DNA from: Dasyornis broadbenti
Lineage: Eukaryota; Chordata; Aves; Passeriformes; Dasyornithidae
NCBI GenBank assembly: GCA_013397935.1
Contig: VZRN01004719.1
Coordinates: 1,472,487-1,536,486, forward strand
Reading direction: 5' to 3'
DNA length: 64,000 nucleotides
Part shown: in pieces, positions 13,291 to 25,459 of the stretch
How positions within the stretch are numbered: position 1 is the first letter of the stretch
Layout of the letters: each line of letters starts with the position of its first letter
Position numbers and translations under genes: made by a program
The notes under the pieces: generated by a model
What the model saw: the letters and a program-made list of their open reading frames with translations, nothing else
Databases searched by the model: none
Told to the model about the DNA's origin: nothing

Positions 13291-16200
13291 TAACACCAGC
13301 TGTCTATTTTTAATGCTGCCACCTTCTCATATTGCCAGCAAAAAACGTTAGCAGATATACATACATCCGTGTCTTCTCCCTGTCACCAGAATCACTGAAA
13401 CAACCTCTTCCACAAACACACTTTTTTACTTAGAGAGTTCACTATCATTGAGCTATCACTGAGTTCAGAAATTGCTTTTGTTGTTAGATGTGATTTGACA
13501 TTGAAAACATTCCAACTCTGTGAAATCCTTTGGAAAAACTGGAATGTTGTTGTAAAACCATCTGACAATGATATTTTCTTATTGGGACAAACTGATAAAA
13601 TTCCTGGTTTTAAATTCTGTGTAATTAAACTCTAAAGGAAAATTCCACCTTGGATTAGAGGACTGCTGCTCTGGCTTCTGTGGTAGCATTTTTGTAAGCA
13701 GTGAGTTGCTTACTGCTGAGCTTGGCTGCTGAGCTGCAGTCCCCAAATACATCAAGCTGTGTTGCTTAATGTTTAAATTATGTTTCAGAAATAGCTATGC
13801 AAAGCTATTTTTGAAAAATATGTACAATGTTCTTATGTTATTAAATTATATTAAATGGTATTGTACTTTTCTTACAAAAAATACGCTCAAAATCAGTCTG
13901 TAACTGGAAATATTTATTTGGAGGGTAGGGAGGAATGTCCTGGAGCTGGGTACCTCAGCTATCAGACAGCGTTTTCTGAATTTCTTGGGCAAGGAATAGG
14001 AGCAAACTTGCTGTGTCCTGGCAGTATGGTCATTAACAAACAGCTGCCATGCCTGAATAGTGAGTGAAAATGCTGTATATGAATTCAAGGTTGTGTTATT
14101 TATCCCTTTCCCTTCATTTTTCTTGTCATCAGCCAGGGACTTACTTTCTTTATATTGACTAATGTAATTTCTGAATTAAGATGGAAGTTTTGTCAGAGGC
14201 CTCACTGAAACAGTATTCCAGATAACTTTCTCCACAGGAACAAGCATAAAATGTTCAAATTGTACTTGTGATTTTATTTGAGCTTCATAGTGATTTAAAA
14301 ACATGTCCCCACAATACTCACCCTTTGCCTTGCAACTATTTTCATTGTACTTTGCATGCTGCTCTGATGTGGATTGGTTCAACATAGGAAAAATGTCTAA
14401 AAATTACAGTAGTTGCAAAATTCCTGTCTGGAAATTAAAAATCCCTCCGAATATTAGACATTCTAAGGATACAGAGCTAGGCTTTTTGCTGAAACATCAC
14501 AAAATTTGAGGATGAAGACAAGAAAGAATTTCCAGGGAAGTTAGTAGCACATAGAAGTATGTTGTTTCTTTTTTTTTAATGTAATTTTAAGGAAAAATGG
14601 AAAAGAGAAAAATTTTTGGATAATATGTTGCTAGAAAGAAGCTTGGATCCTTACTGTTGTTCGGTAATAACGGTTGGATTCAGTTATTATTCTGTCCCTT
14701 GTCTACTTTCAAAGTCCAGTTCAGTTCTTAATGAAAGCATAATTTAAGCTCTAATATCTTGAGACTTAAGGAGTTAAGCTCTTACTGTGTCCAGTCCTAT
14801 TTAATAATGCCATTGTTCTTTGTCCCCTTGAGTTTGAATTTGCTCTAAATCAAGTAGGATGTCATATCATATAACCATTCAATATCTAGTTCTTAGATAC
14901 GGAGCTTTTCAGTTCTGAATCTCATTAATAAAAACAGCACTGTCTTATGTAACTCTTTATTTCCTGTTGTGAAAATTTCGCTTTTTATTCCCCTGTCAAA
15001 TGTCATGTCCTGTTCTTGGTTAACCGGTCTCTTTAAAAGAGGTAGCGTCTTCCCTGAAGGTCAACACAGTCAAAACATTGATACTGTCTGTTGAGAGAAA
15101 GCTGTAAGAAGGTTACTGATTACCAAAAGCTTGAGGGAACTGGGTGTTAATGTGAAAGTTCATTAGGTTGTGTCTCTTGTCCTGTCTCTCAGTGTCATGT
15201 ATTTATATAAATTCAGGTTAGTAATAGAAATGAAGTCCTGAAAAACATCTAGTGATCAGAAGGCTGTCCCTTGAGAATTTTTTTCTATTCATACTTACGA
15301 ACAATTTTGTATAGTTTCTATGGATTAAGTGCTTGGGATCGAATGTGTTCACTTCTGCTTAAGAGGATGTTTGGCTGTGCAGCATTCGCCTCGCCCGTGG
15401 TCATGGCTTGTCACAGTGTTCTAGTTTTCTTTCAACAGTGTTTGTGTTGGATGTTATTTCACTGTATTTTGATTGGTCTCATTTTTAACTAAATATTTTC
15501 ACACTAAGTGTGAAATCAAGAGAGTGAATCAAAATAAACCTGACTGCTGGGTTTTTTTTTTTTTTGTTTTGTTTTTTTNTTTATTTTTTTTTTTGTTCTG
15601 GGACGTGAATGAGACATATCAGCTCACATGGGATTGCTGGTGAGCTGTAGAAGGATGCCTTATCTGGGTATCCTACTTTTCTTTCTCTGGGTTATCCGGC
15701 CATGTGCTCGTATGCACCCCTTTAAGTGGTGGAGAAAGTACAGGTGATGTTGGTTCTTTGCCCTGTCCTCTCAGCTGTAATGCCTTTGCCCTAAGCCCCT
15801 GCACTGCAGCAGCAGAAAAAGCTTTTGAAACTGTTGTGTTTGAATCAGCTTTTTCAGCTCCCTGAAGATAAAATGGTAGTTACTATTATATGAAAATAAC
15901 TTCTTACCACTAGCTTGTGTGATAAGCTCAGCCTGGGGAAGACTGACAGACAAAGTGATTAGCTATTGAGAATGCTTAGTAAATCTTCAGCTGTTCTTCA
16001 CTGCTTTAATTTATTTGTCTGGGGCTGACTTAATGAGCACTATGACATCATCCTCTTGGATTTTTTTATTTTGGATATGCTCGACAGTGTCTCTGGCAGC
16101 TGTGCACTGTATTCGATTGTTACACTGTGGTTAGTTTCTGCTCCTTTCCCCTATGATCTGTGTGTATGCCTAGCCCAGTGCTTATCCTTAAGACAATAAG

Positions 16201-19200
16201 AATCAAAGAGAAGAGCAAATAAATTGAGCATTCTAGAGAAGAAACCAGCATATATGCCAGAAGTCTGATTTTGAGGCATTGTCTTTCTGCTTCAGCACTA
16301 GTTTGTGTCCTACCATTTACGTCTAAGACCTGTCTGCAGCCTCTTCTTTGAAGTGCTCCTAATTTCCTACATCTTTCTGTACTTTGGCTAATATTCCTGC
16401 TAGTGTCACTCACCTGTGCCATTTCCTTTAATGTCCTAACCCAAATAGTGCTGTCAAATGGTATCTGGTCCTTCATGCACCCAAGAGATGGATTTCTGTG
16501 TTACTGAACAACATTATCTGCAAGTTGTGTGTCATTTATTGGATTATTTTATGGGAGTAGAGAGCATTCTAAAGGAGTGATAAAATTGTCTTCTATCTGT
16601 TGTGTGTGTACAGTTTTTACATTTTTTGTGTAGGATCCACAGGATTGACAATCAGAAGATAATCTCTCTTCTGTAACAAGGAACACGTGACCTACTCCCA
16701 GACTACTTTGTAGCACATGTTTATATTTCTTTCCAAAGTGTGGTACATACCTGTCATACCAGATACACTTTACTCTTTTGATATAAGTTGGGGCACGTGC
16801 TTTCTTCAGGCTTCACAGAGTTTTCCCAATACTTCTTTTTATCAGTAGCTAGCCATTACATGGATCTTCATTATTAAATATTCAAATGTAACTTTTTTTT
16901 TTTTCTCTTAAACTGAACCCCCCCCCCAAACAAACATGAAATAAGTGGATTCTCCTGCTCTCTTTAGCTAATTTAATCTTCTTCTCTAAGCCATGTATAA
17001 CTATCAAATCTACTGTCTGCTTGGACTTTCTCTTTTCCTCATCTTCCATAAATCCCATTAATCTTTTTAACCTCTTTAACTCATTCTGGGATTGGCTTTC
17101 TATTGGAAGCTTTTACTTATTAATGTTTTTGCCAAGTCATATTCTTTCTTCGATCCCCTTTAGTTCCCTTTCCAATACTATTTTACCTGATAGGCTCATA
17201 GCTGTTGGATTTGTCTTTTTTTGAATTTCAGATTTTATTTTATTGGAAACGAGTCTTCACTGTGAGTGAAGCACACAGGAAGGAAATGCTAGAAAAAAAA
17301 AAGGCAAGAGGAGAGATGTGTTAACTTCAAGTATTGGAAAATAGAGATTTTATAAGAGAAGCCTAAAATATTTAAGTTGCAATGAAGTCTGATAAAAGTA
17401 TCAACTGCTGGTTTAGTGAGCTGTTGACGTCCTCTTGCTTCAGGTTTTCACAGCATTAGTAGCTGTCCCAGCTTCAGATATGTAGAATAAACTGGGCATA
17501 CTCTGCTTTATACTTGTTCAGTAATGAGACAAAAAACACCTGGAGGGAAAACTGGCTGTTCCAGGTTCAGTTCCTGAGTGAATGATCTGAGGTGTTCTGC
17601 CCTTGAGGCCCCCTCCCAGGGAGTTTTCTGTAAGTCATGACTGTTTGCAGTGATACAGTGAGAGAATTTTGTACTGCATTTCTCATTGTGCTTGTCTTGT
17701 TTTGCTTTCTTGGAGAATGGATAAATGGCATTCCCGTGTAATCATCAGGTATATGAAGCCATCTAGTCCAGCTCCTGTAGTGTGATTTGGCCAAGATGCC
17801 ATCTGTCTGAGACAGAGAGACCAATTGTGTAGGTCATCTGGATGTCTTCGTTGTCAGTCGTACTCTTCCTCTCAAAAGAATCCACTTGTGGTAAATAGCC
17901 ATGCATTCAAAGGTGCCTGTGTTCCAGAAGTGACACTACTCTAGCTGAAAATCTCTGTTGTAGCTTCTTCCTAGGATCAGTTTTTGAAGATATCTTCTTT
18001 CCTAAAATTTTGCCAAATTACTCCTTCTTGTATCAACATACAGATGTCTAATTTCAATATCCCGGTTGTACCCATTAATTGGGCAGAAGTCTGCTGCAAG
18101 GTGATACCTGAAGTTTTGTTACCTTAATTTTGTTTTTTTTAACCATGTCTCTTTACAGCTGTTGGTTAGTGCAGTGCAAATAACCTGATAGTATTAAAGT
18201 AGCTTTCTTTGCCTTGCCCATCTGTCTTCAGCTGTATTTGTAAAATTTATACACAAGCCTGAGCTTTGGGGTAATCATACATTGTTCAGTTTTATCCAAG
18301 AAACTGTTCTTCTCTTCATTTTTAAGGACTTTTATGTACTATATATCTAGGATTTTTAAATTTTGTTCTTGACTGATACACAGCAAAAACCAGACCTTCA
18401 CAGGATATCTTAAATACTCCATTACATTGTAAGATTCTACCAGCATGGTTAGCTACCTAGGGACCTACCTTTAGTTTGGGACTTTCTGGCTATGAATTAG
18501 CATGCTGATAGCCAGCAGAAATTCTCAGCTGAGTAAGAGAAGAGAAAGTGAAAATTGTAAACCACCAAAAGAAAAAAATAAACCACCAACCCTGCAGCAT
18601 AATCTGCTTCCTGGTTAAATAGCCTTGGACTTTGTGGTGATAGCATTACAGCAGACATTCTTGGGGAAAAAAAAAATACATCTGTTAGATGAGTGTATTT
18701 TGCAGAGACCAGTACATATCTGTTTTGCTTCAAGGAATTTGAATTTGTGTGTGGTATCTTATGACTGTCAACATGTACAGTACAAATACCACTATCAATT
18801 GTTTTTGACGTACAATATGTTTATAGACCACATCATGACGATTTGGTGTGTTTTTACAAGTAACAAGGAAGAGAAGGTATCTGTTCTACTAAACAAAGAA
18901 AGAGGAGTGAATGCTCTGGGCCATAACACAGTAATAATAATAAAGTTGCTGCTGTAAAGTGGTAAATAAGAAAAAATCTTTATGTGAAAATCAGGGTGTT
19001 TCAGCTATAGTGAGTCTTTAGTATGGCTTTTTACGGTAAAAGAGAAAAAGCTAAAGTTTGAAGTCTGGCCTGAACATCATTAGGAAATATGCTTTTGCTT
19101 AGCCCTTAGGACAAAATGCCTGACTAATGGTCTTGTTCTCAGTGATGATGCCTTTATATGATTAATCTGAATAATCTTCCATGATTAATCCTGATAATTT

Positions 19201-21145
19201 AGAAATGTTTCTTAGTATTAGTTAGCAATTGCCTGCATAGATGCGGGAGCAATAGTGGCAAATCAAAAATAGCCTGATGAGGCTTATTGTGCCAATAAGT
19301 CAGAAACTGTGACAAATAAGCTGCTCATGCATTCTCTTTACAGTGTGATCCTTCATTCTGTTTTCTGAATGAATGAGACTGCCTTGGGAAGGGAGTAAAT
19401 ACAGGAAGTACACAAAGTCCTGTTAGTTCTAATTTACAAAAAAGATGTTGAGTTTTACCTGACTGCTCAGTTGACTGAGACACCCAAGTCCCTGGTGAAT
19501 TTAGAATAAATAAAACTTACCAACAAAACTGTTTCTGTTAGAGTTTATGCTAAAACATTTGATGGGCTCCCACCTCTAGTTATGGTGTCTTCAGACCCTT
19601 TTCAGACCTGCTATACTCCTTAAACCTTTGTGGGTGGATGACAGTTTCCACAGCAGAACAGTCCTGGTTACTGGATCCTGCTGTAATCCTCTCTGGCATG
19701 TTAACAAAAATAGAAGCTTCTCTCAGTAATTCTGCATCCTCTTTCCTATCTTCAATGTAAGAAAATAAAAAAGTGTCCTATTGTGATGGGAGTTTGGGAT
19801 GACTTTTGGTAGCACAGAGATTACAGCAGGACCTATTAAATTGTAGACTGTGTTGTATTAACACTGAGCTGTTTTGGTGCTCTGGAGATAGAGATCTCTA
19901 ATACTGGTCAGGGATTTTATGTATTGGATATATGGAGTATATTTGTGTAACTTTCCAGCTGAAATTGTGGGCAGCTGTTAATCCAAATAATATTCAAGTC
20001 CACGATATCCATTTGCAGTAGTACACTTTCACACTTATGAACTCAGGGCACTGTTAGTAGTAATATTTGCAAATGAAAACTGCTTCGCTTGCTGTTCCAA
20101 TCTACTTTGGGCCAATATTTGATGTTTTGCACTTTGTTTACTGTGCTAATGTCCAGACACAGAACTGATGCTCTTATATAGTTGAACTTGGGCTCCCAAG
20201 AGCAAACTGAGGGTTTCAAACTTTAGTTCAGAATCTCCCAGTCTGTAGTGGCCACATGTGGAGAGACTTATCAAGGAAGTGGAAGTGATGGGAAGCTTCC
20301 TAAAGTTCATCTGAGTGTGTTCATTCTGTTCCCAAATGTAGGCATAGACACAGGAGGATGTCATTAGTGTACCATGAACACAGTTTCCTCCCCTGGATGA
20401 TGCATTAGAGTAATTCTGTTTGTTGTAAGAAGCAGAGCTTAAAATAGAATGGTATGTAAGAATGTATCCTTTCTAAACGTTGATATTTCTTTGTGTCATA
20501 ATGAAGTACAGGGCTTTAAAAATTTTTAGTATTAATGTCCCTCATATATATTTTGAAGTGGCCAATCTTGGGACACCTAGTTTTGTAAAAACCCTTTTTC
20601 CTCCCTACCTTCCTTTATTTGATGTTATTTTCCATTTTGTCTTATTTTCTGGTCAGTTTTAGTTTTCATTTCCAATGTTTGATTTTTTAGTTTCTTATTT
20701 TAATGTACAGTTTTTTGTCTTCTTTCTATATTAACTCTCTGGAATACTAAACTTAAGACATGAGTGTTAAGAGCTGAGCGATCACCCTTGGCATACTTAA
20801 TTGTAGACAAGTTGTTTGAACTTGTAACACTTGGAAAATGGAAGTGAATATATTTGTTTTGCTATTCCCATAGAAACGAGATATTTATAATGAGCTACAA
20901 AAACAAGTTACAAATATACACAAAGAAGCTGATTCTTTGTTAGCAGTTGCTTAATAGGAAGAAATTAGATTTTTTTGGGGGGTTATGGGTTGGGGTTTTT
21001 TCTTTAGTTCATGTCTTCTGTAAGGTTGGTATTAGGAAAGGGTTTCCTGAATGTGAACAGGGCATTAAAAATGCTGAAAATAACCTGGAGGTATAACAGC
21101 CTTGTGTGTTATGCAGTGTTTATAGCATTGTAATTTTTCATACAG
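13291..21145. other. Probable intron, no recognisable element
   Basis: Nearly 8 kb without a clear gene or interspersed repeat. Open frames are all under 120 codons and unconvincing. It contains a T-rich low-complexity run at 15551-15595 with one ambiguous base at 15579, and a short C-run near 16918. Some of this sequence may be repeats too old to see by eye. Confidence 0.4.
15551..15595. repeat. Poly(T)-rich low-complexity run with an ambiguous base
   Basis: Almost uninterrupted T with a few G and A bases. The N at 15579 probably marks a consensus uncertainty in a homopolymer, not a biological feature. Confidence 0.85.
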
Positions 21146-21147
21146 TA

Positions 21148-21850
21148 GCTTGAGTTGGAGGGAGCCTTTTACAGGTCATCTAGGTGAACACCATCACCTC
21201 CCCCCTAACCCCAGTTAACAGAGATATATTACATGAGATCAGATTGCTCATAGCCCCATCCAACCTGACCAGGGATAGGCCATCTGCTATTTCTCTGGAC
21301 AACCTCTTCCAGTGTTTCACCACACTCCTAAGAAGCTGTCTTCCATATATCTAGTGTGAATCTACCCTGTTTTAGTTTACAAGCATTACCTTGTCCTATC
21401 ATAACAGCCCTGCTAAGGAGCCTGCCCCCATCTTTCTTGTAAGCCCCCTTTAAGTACTGAAAAGCCACAGTAAGGTCTCCTGGAGCCGTGTCTCCACCAG
21501 ATGGAACAACCCTAACTGTCTCAGCTTTTCTTCATGGCAGTGGTGTTCTTTCCCTCTGATCAACTCTGTGGCTCTCCTCTGGACTCACTCCAACAGGTTG
21601 ATGTCCTTGCTGTACTGGGGACCCCAGAGCTGGATGCAGTGTTCCAGGTGGAGTCTCACCAGAGCAGAGCAGAGGGGCAGAATCCCCTCCCTCGCCCTGC
21701 TGCCCACACTGCTTTTGGTGCAGCCCAGGATACAATTGGCATTCTGGGCTGTGAGTGCATGTTTCTGGCTCATGTCCAATTTTCCATCCAATAGTACTCC
21801 GAAGTCATTATCCCTAGGGTGTTTTTGTGGACCTGGATGGGAGAGAGTGT
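21148..21850 (-). mobile_element. CR1 LINE, 3' half, reverse orientation
   Basis: Read on the - strand, 21857 to 21585 translates as the CR1 ORF2 C-terminal region. Recognisable pieces are DFGVLLDGKLDMSQKHAL, ILGCTKSSVGSRAREGILPL and SALVRLHLEHCIQLWGPQ, each close to the CR1 consensus. Sequence from 21580 down to 21148 is the CR1 3' untranslated part, including the stretch equivalent to the AACAGGTTGCCC-like region. The terminal ATTCTRTG repeats are missing. The open frames are fragments and the copy is truncated and dead. Confidence 0.92.
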
Positions 21851-22671
21851 AAATCAAGGTTCGTTGAAAGACTTTTCCTCTAGGTCATTTCTACCTACTC
21901 AGTCAGTTTTCTCCTATACATTCAACTCATGACTGTACAGACAGAAGAGAGAATGGCATGCTGTTCTAGTTAGTAATCATGATGACAACAACTGCTTAGA
22001 GCTCTTTGAAAACTGTCTCTATAGACAGGAGGGGTGTAGGGTGCTGGTACCTCACATACATGTACCATACCTCACATACCAGAAGTGCCAGAATGCATTG
22101 AGTTCCTAGGATTTTCCACAAGACTTGACATATGTTGCAACTATAGAGTTTTGGAGTTATTTATGATGCTTTACAAGTGGATCTGATAATACTGTAATAG
22201 ATGGGGAAGCAAGAAGGTATATTTTTGGAATGTAGAAAAAAAATAACAAATTTCAAAATTAAAGTTGTTTTATTTAGGAAACTTGGGATATGGTTGCAAA
22301 AATTCCTTTACTCCCAGTTCTGTTTTTAGCATCACTACAATTAATGTTGTTTGCTGGTAAAGAATATCAGCTACAATGAACATCTGTTTTTCTTTTGGGG
22401 TCCATCTTCAATATTACATTGTCATAAATGTGTCCGATTTGTGGTTATACGTTAAGCTGGAGAGGAAAAATCCACTCATTTCCTTGCCCCATATAAGTGA
22501 GTGAAAAGACCAAATATCAGAGGTAGGTATACCTGTGTCTTAGACCAGATGTTCTTTGTTCCTCTTGGCAGCCTTATTTATGTATTTTTCCTTTTAATAT
22601 ACAAAAAAAAAAAAAGTTACACTCTTCTGTTTGTTAAGTGTCCAACCAAAAATTTCTCATGTGTTAATAAA
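21851..22671. other. Probable intron, no recognisable element
   Basis: Single-copy-looking AT-rich sequence between the CR1 and the SINE. I see nothing to annotate except an A-rich run near 22603-22616. Confidence 0.4.
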
Positions 22672-22674
22672 ACC

Positions 22675-22790
22675 CTGAGATCAGTTCAGCTGGTTAGAGC
22701 ATGGTGCTAATAGCGACAAGGTCATCAGTTTGATCACTTAAGAGATGATCCTGGTGGGTCCCTTCCAGCTCAGAATATTCTGTGAAAAAT
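22675..22790 (+). mobile_element. tRNA-Ile-derived SINE with a CR1-like tail
   Basis: The first ~75 bases resemble a tRNA-Ile gene. CAGTTCAGCTGG at 22682 corresponds to the A box. GGTTAGAGCATGGTGCTAAT follows it and contains the AAT anticodon region, and AGTTTGATCAC near 22718 is a worn B box. The 3' part (GATCCTGGTGGGTCCCTTCCAGC then ATATTCTGTGA) looks like the CR1 3' end, as expected of a SINE mobilised by CR1. This matches my knowledge of a passerine tRNA-Ile/CR1 SINE (TguSINE1-type). It is not a functional tRNA gene: acceptor-stem pairing and the B box are degraded and it lacks a terminator at the right place. Confidence 0.8.
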
Positions 22791-25305
22791 AAACAAATCA
22801 ACATGAATTTCTGCTGGTTTTGCTGAAAGTGATTATTCTCTTTCCCATTGCGATGATCCTGGCTGATGATCCGACAAGATTGGGTAGGCTACAGAAAACT
22901 GCTTTTGAAAGGCCTATATGGTAGACGTGGCTGTGAGTCTGTAGAGAACAAGGGCCTGAGGGTGTTGTTATGCTGAAGCTTTGCTGTGATTGCTAATGCT
23001 TTCTTTTTCTAAATGAGAGACAAAACAAAATGAAGGCTTGACCTTTTGAGCTACTTAAAAGTTCTTGGACAAGTTTCATCAGAAGAGGGATGTTAATCCT
23101 GTTAATGAGAATCCTGGAGAAATTCCAGGTAGTTAATTGCAGTTTATTCCACATGTCTTTCTGATTAATGAAATACTGGATTATATTCTTCATTTCTACT
23201 GTCATGATGTTCTTTTCCTGGCTATTTCCATGAAATACTCCAGCACATGCTTTACCTAAAGCAGACAAGTAGTTGCAAACAGCAATGTTTGGTAAAAAAA
23301 CACGTGAAGTTTATTTTGTGGGGGTTTCTGAGGTTTGCTGCATGTGTTGGGCTGCATTGAAAATAAAGAATGCTAGTAATGAACAATTATGTAAAGGGTT
23401 CCCTTAGTTGAGTTTTATTGTGAATAACCAATTTCTCCTTGTTTTAAAAGCCTGGGATAAAATTTCATCTTTTGCTTAGGTAATGGAAGTAGGAATCACT
23501 TTCTAACTGTTGGTCGCTAAACTAGAAATCTCACTTCCCCTTTTCATTAGTAGAGGCATCCTCCGGCTGAGAGGGATTTGACCACTGAAGGTGTCTAAGA
23601 GAAGATCAAAGATAAATCCATGACAGCTGAATTCCTCCTCACAAGGGTCTTTTTGCCACTTGAATTAAAATTAAATTTCTATGTACTGCTTTTCTAGCTG
23701 AAGGTTTCTGTTGCCAGTGCACACTTTCTCTATCCTAGCATCTATTGTTTATTCATATATAAACAGCTGTCTCTGTTGAAAGGACTGGTCTGGGTTGTGT
23801 GGTGGTGGCTGGTTATTTTTTTCCCCTGATTTATTCCCTCTAAATGTTCTCTAAATTGGCATAAAAAGAAATGCTCAAGCAGCAAACAAAACTTGTGTAG
23901 TAGCATGTTTCCCAGCAACATGGACTCTTAAATATTTCTTTGAGAGTTTTGTAATATTTTAAACATTTTCTGCTTCTGAAGATGGTACTATTTAAGATTA
24001 TATCAGCGTAAGTATCAAAACATCTATTTGAAAATGTTTCTAGTTGATCTGTTAAATTTTAGTTCAAAATATATGGTAAAATTTTGGGGTGTAAATTCTT
24101 CTTCAAAAGATCAGAGCATCTGTAATTTACTGATACAGGAAAAGGTCTGGTTTATGTCTGCTATAATTCATAAAAGCTAAAAATAGTTGGATTTTTTTAA
24201 TGGTGAGTAAATTTTCTAATGCTGTGGCTTCATACCTGAATTTAAAAATGAGGAGCACTAAAAATAGTTTAATATTAGGGAATTGAATGGAACAACATAT
24301 ACTCCACAATGTTATCTCCTGCCTAAACAGAATATCTTAAAATGCTAGAAAACAGACATGAATTTAACTTCCTTTTGGGTAAACATATCTCTGTAGTGAA
24401 TGCTGAATTTCTTTGTAAAAGTTCTGTCAGTTGCAGTCTTTGGTCTGATGGACCGAAAAAGATCTGCAGGAATGACAGTATAAATTGATGTTTGTAAATT
24501 GTGAATTTCCCACTCGTCGGATTTTGCACCACACGCTTATATAGCAAAATTCTCTCCATGAAAAGTACATATAAGTAAGTAATTTACTAATGTGGAAATA
24601 TGGTTTTCCTAGTAGTGAAAACTACAGCAAGTAATAAGCTCTGAATTTCTGGGAGGTTTATGAGTTTACCAGACTGCTATATTGAGTTTTCTGTGTACCT
24701 GTGAATGTTTTTTGAAGATGATGATCTACGAAGGAAAACAGGTATTGAATTTAAATGTCGTTTAAAAATTTATCAGTCTTCAATTGAGAAGGAATTTTAA
24801 GTTTTTTAATGCTTTTCAATAGTTTGCTTTACACAATAACATTATTCTTAATTTACTTGTGAATACATGAAGACTAACCTGTAAAAAATTTGATAACCAG
24901 TTATTCAAAGAGGAATAAAAAATAATAAATAAAAAGACTCACCTAAGATGCTTCAGTTCTTGTCTTATACATGCAGGCTTTACAAGTGATCAACCAAATG
25001 AGGCTTTATTTAATTTGATGAGCTGCAGGCATTTTGACAGCAGACCACGTCCCTTTATTTCCTCTTTTATTTCTGGACATTCATGAAGGGAGGTTTATAA
25101 AGTGCTATCCTACTGACGTACATATAAAAATAAAGTGATATTCCTGGGATATATTTTATTTGACACCATAAATGGGCTGCATGAGTCTTCCTGTTCTGTT
25201 GCAGTTTTCTGTTGTTCACTGCAGTAAACTGAAACCATTCTGCTATTCTTGGAATGCTTTTTGTGCTCTCTTGTAATTTCTTTCAATTGCTGTGTGTTTC
25301 AACAG
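22791..25305. other. Intron sequence immediately upstream of TPPP exon 3
   Basis: No gene or clear repeat. The last 40 bases before 25306 are pyrimidine-rich and end TTTCAACAG, a good splice acceptor for the exon that follows. Confidence 0.6.
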
Positions 25306-25459
25306 GGGAAAGTCTGTAAGAACTATTAATTTTGAGCAGTTTAAGGAAGCTCTTCAAGAACTCTCCAAGAAGCGATTTAAAGGCAAAAGTGATGAGGAAG
25401 CACTTCAAGAAATATATAAACTAATTGAAGGAAAAGGCCCAGGTCTAACTGGAGTAACG
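25306..25459 (+). CDS. TPPP: TPPP exon 3 (tubulin polymerization promoting protein, middle of p25-alpha domain)
   Basis: A 154-bp internal exon of the p25-alpha gene, which encodes a cytosolic, largely disordered protein that binds and bundles microtubules and is abundant in oligodendrocytes. The exon begins with one base completing a codon and then encodes 51 residues. These start GKSVRTINFEQFKEAL, continue with LSKKRFKGKSDEEALQEIYKL and end GPGLTGVT, aligning without gaps to human TPPP from about residue 105 to 155. The acceptor is TTTCAACAG and the donor is ACG|GTATGT. Key family features present are the EQFKEAL helix and the KKRFKGKS basic segment. The Ser of GKS corresponds to human Ser107. 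TPPP is preferred over TPPP2 or TPPP3 mainly because of the matching last exon. The earlier exons are outside the window. Confidence 0.95.

Noticed and set aside
22675..22750. Functional tRNA-Ile gene
   Set aside because: Acceptor stem and B box are degraded and a CR1-like tail follows, so it is a SINE.
1..25305. N-terminal TPPP coding exon
   Set aside because: I looked for the conserved segment that precedes GKS in the family and found no match on the + strand; it must lie upstream of the window.
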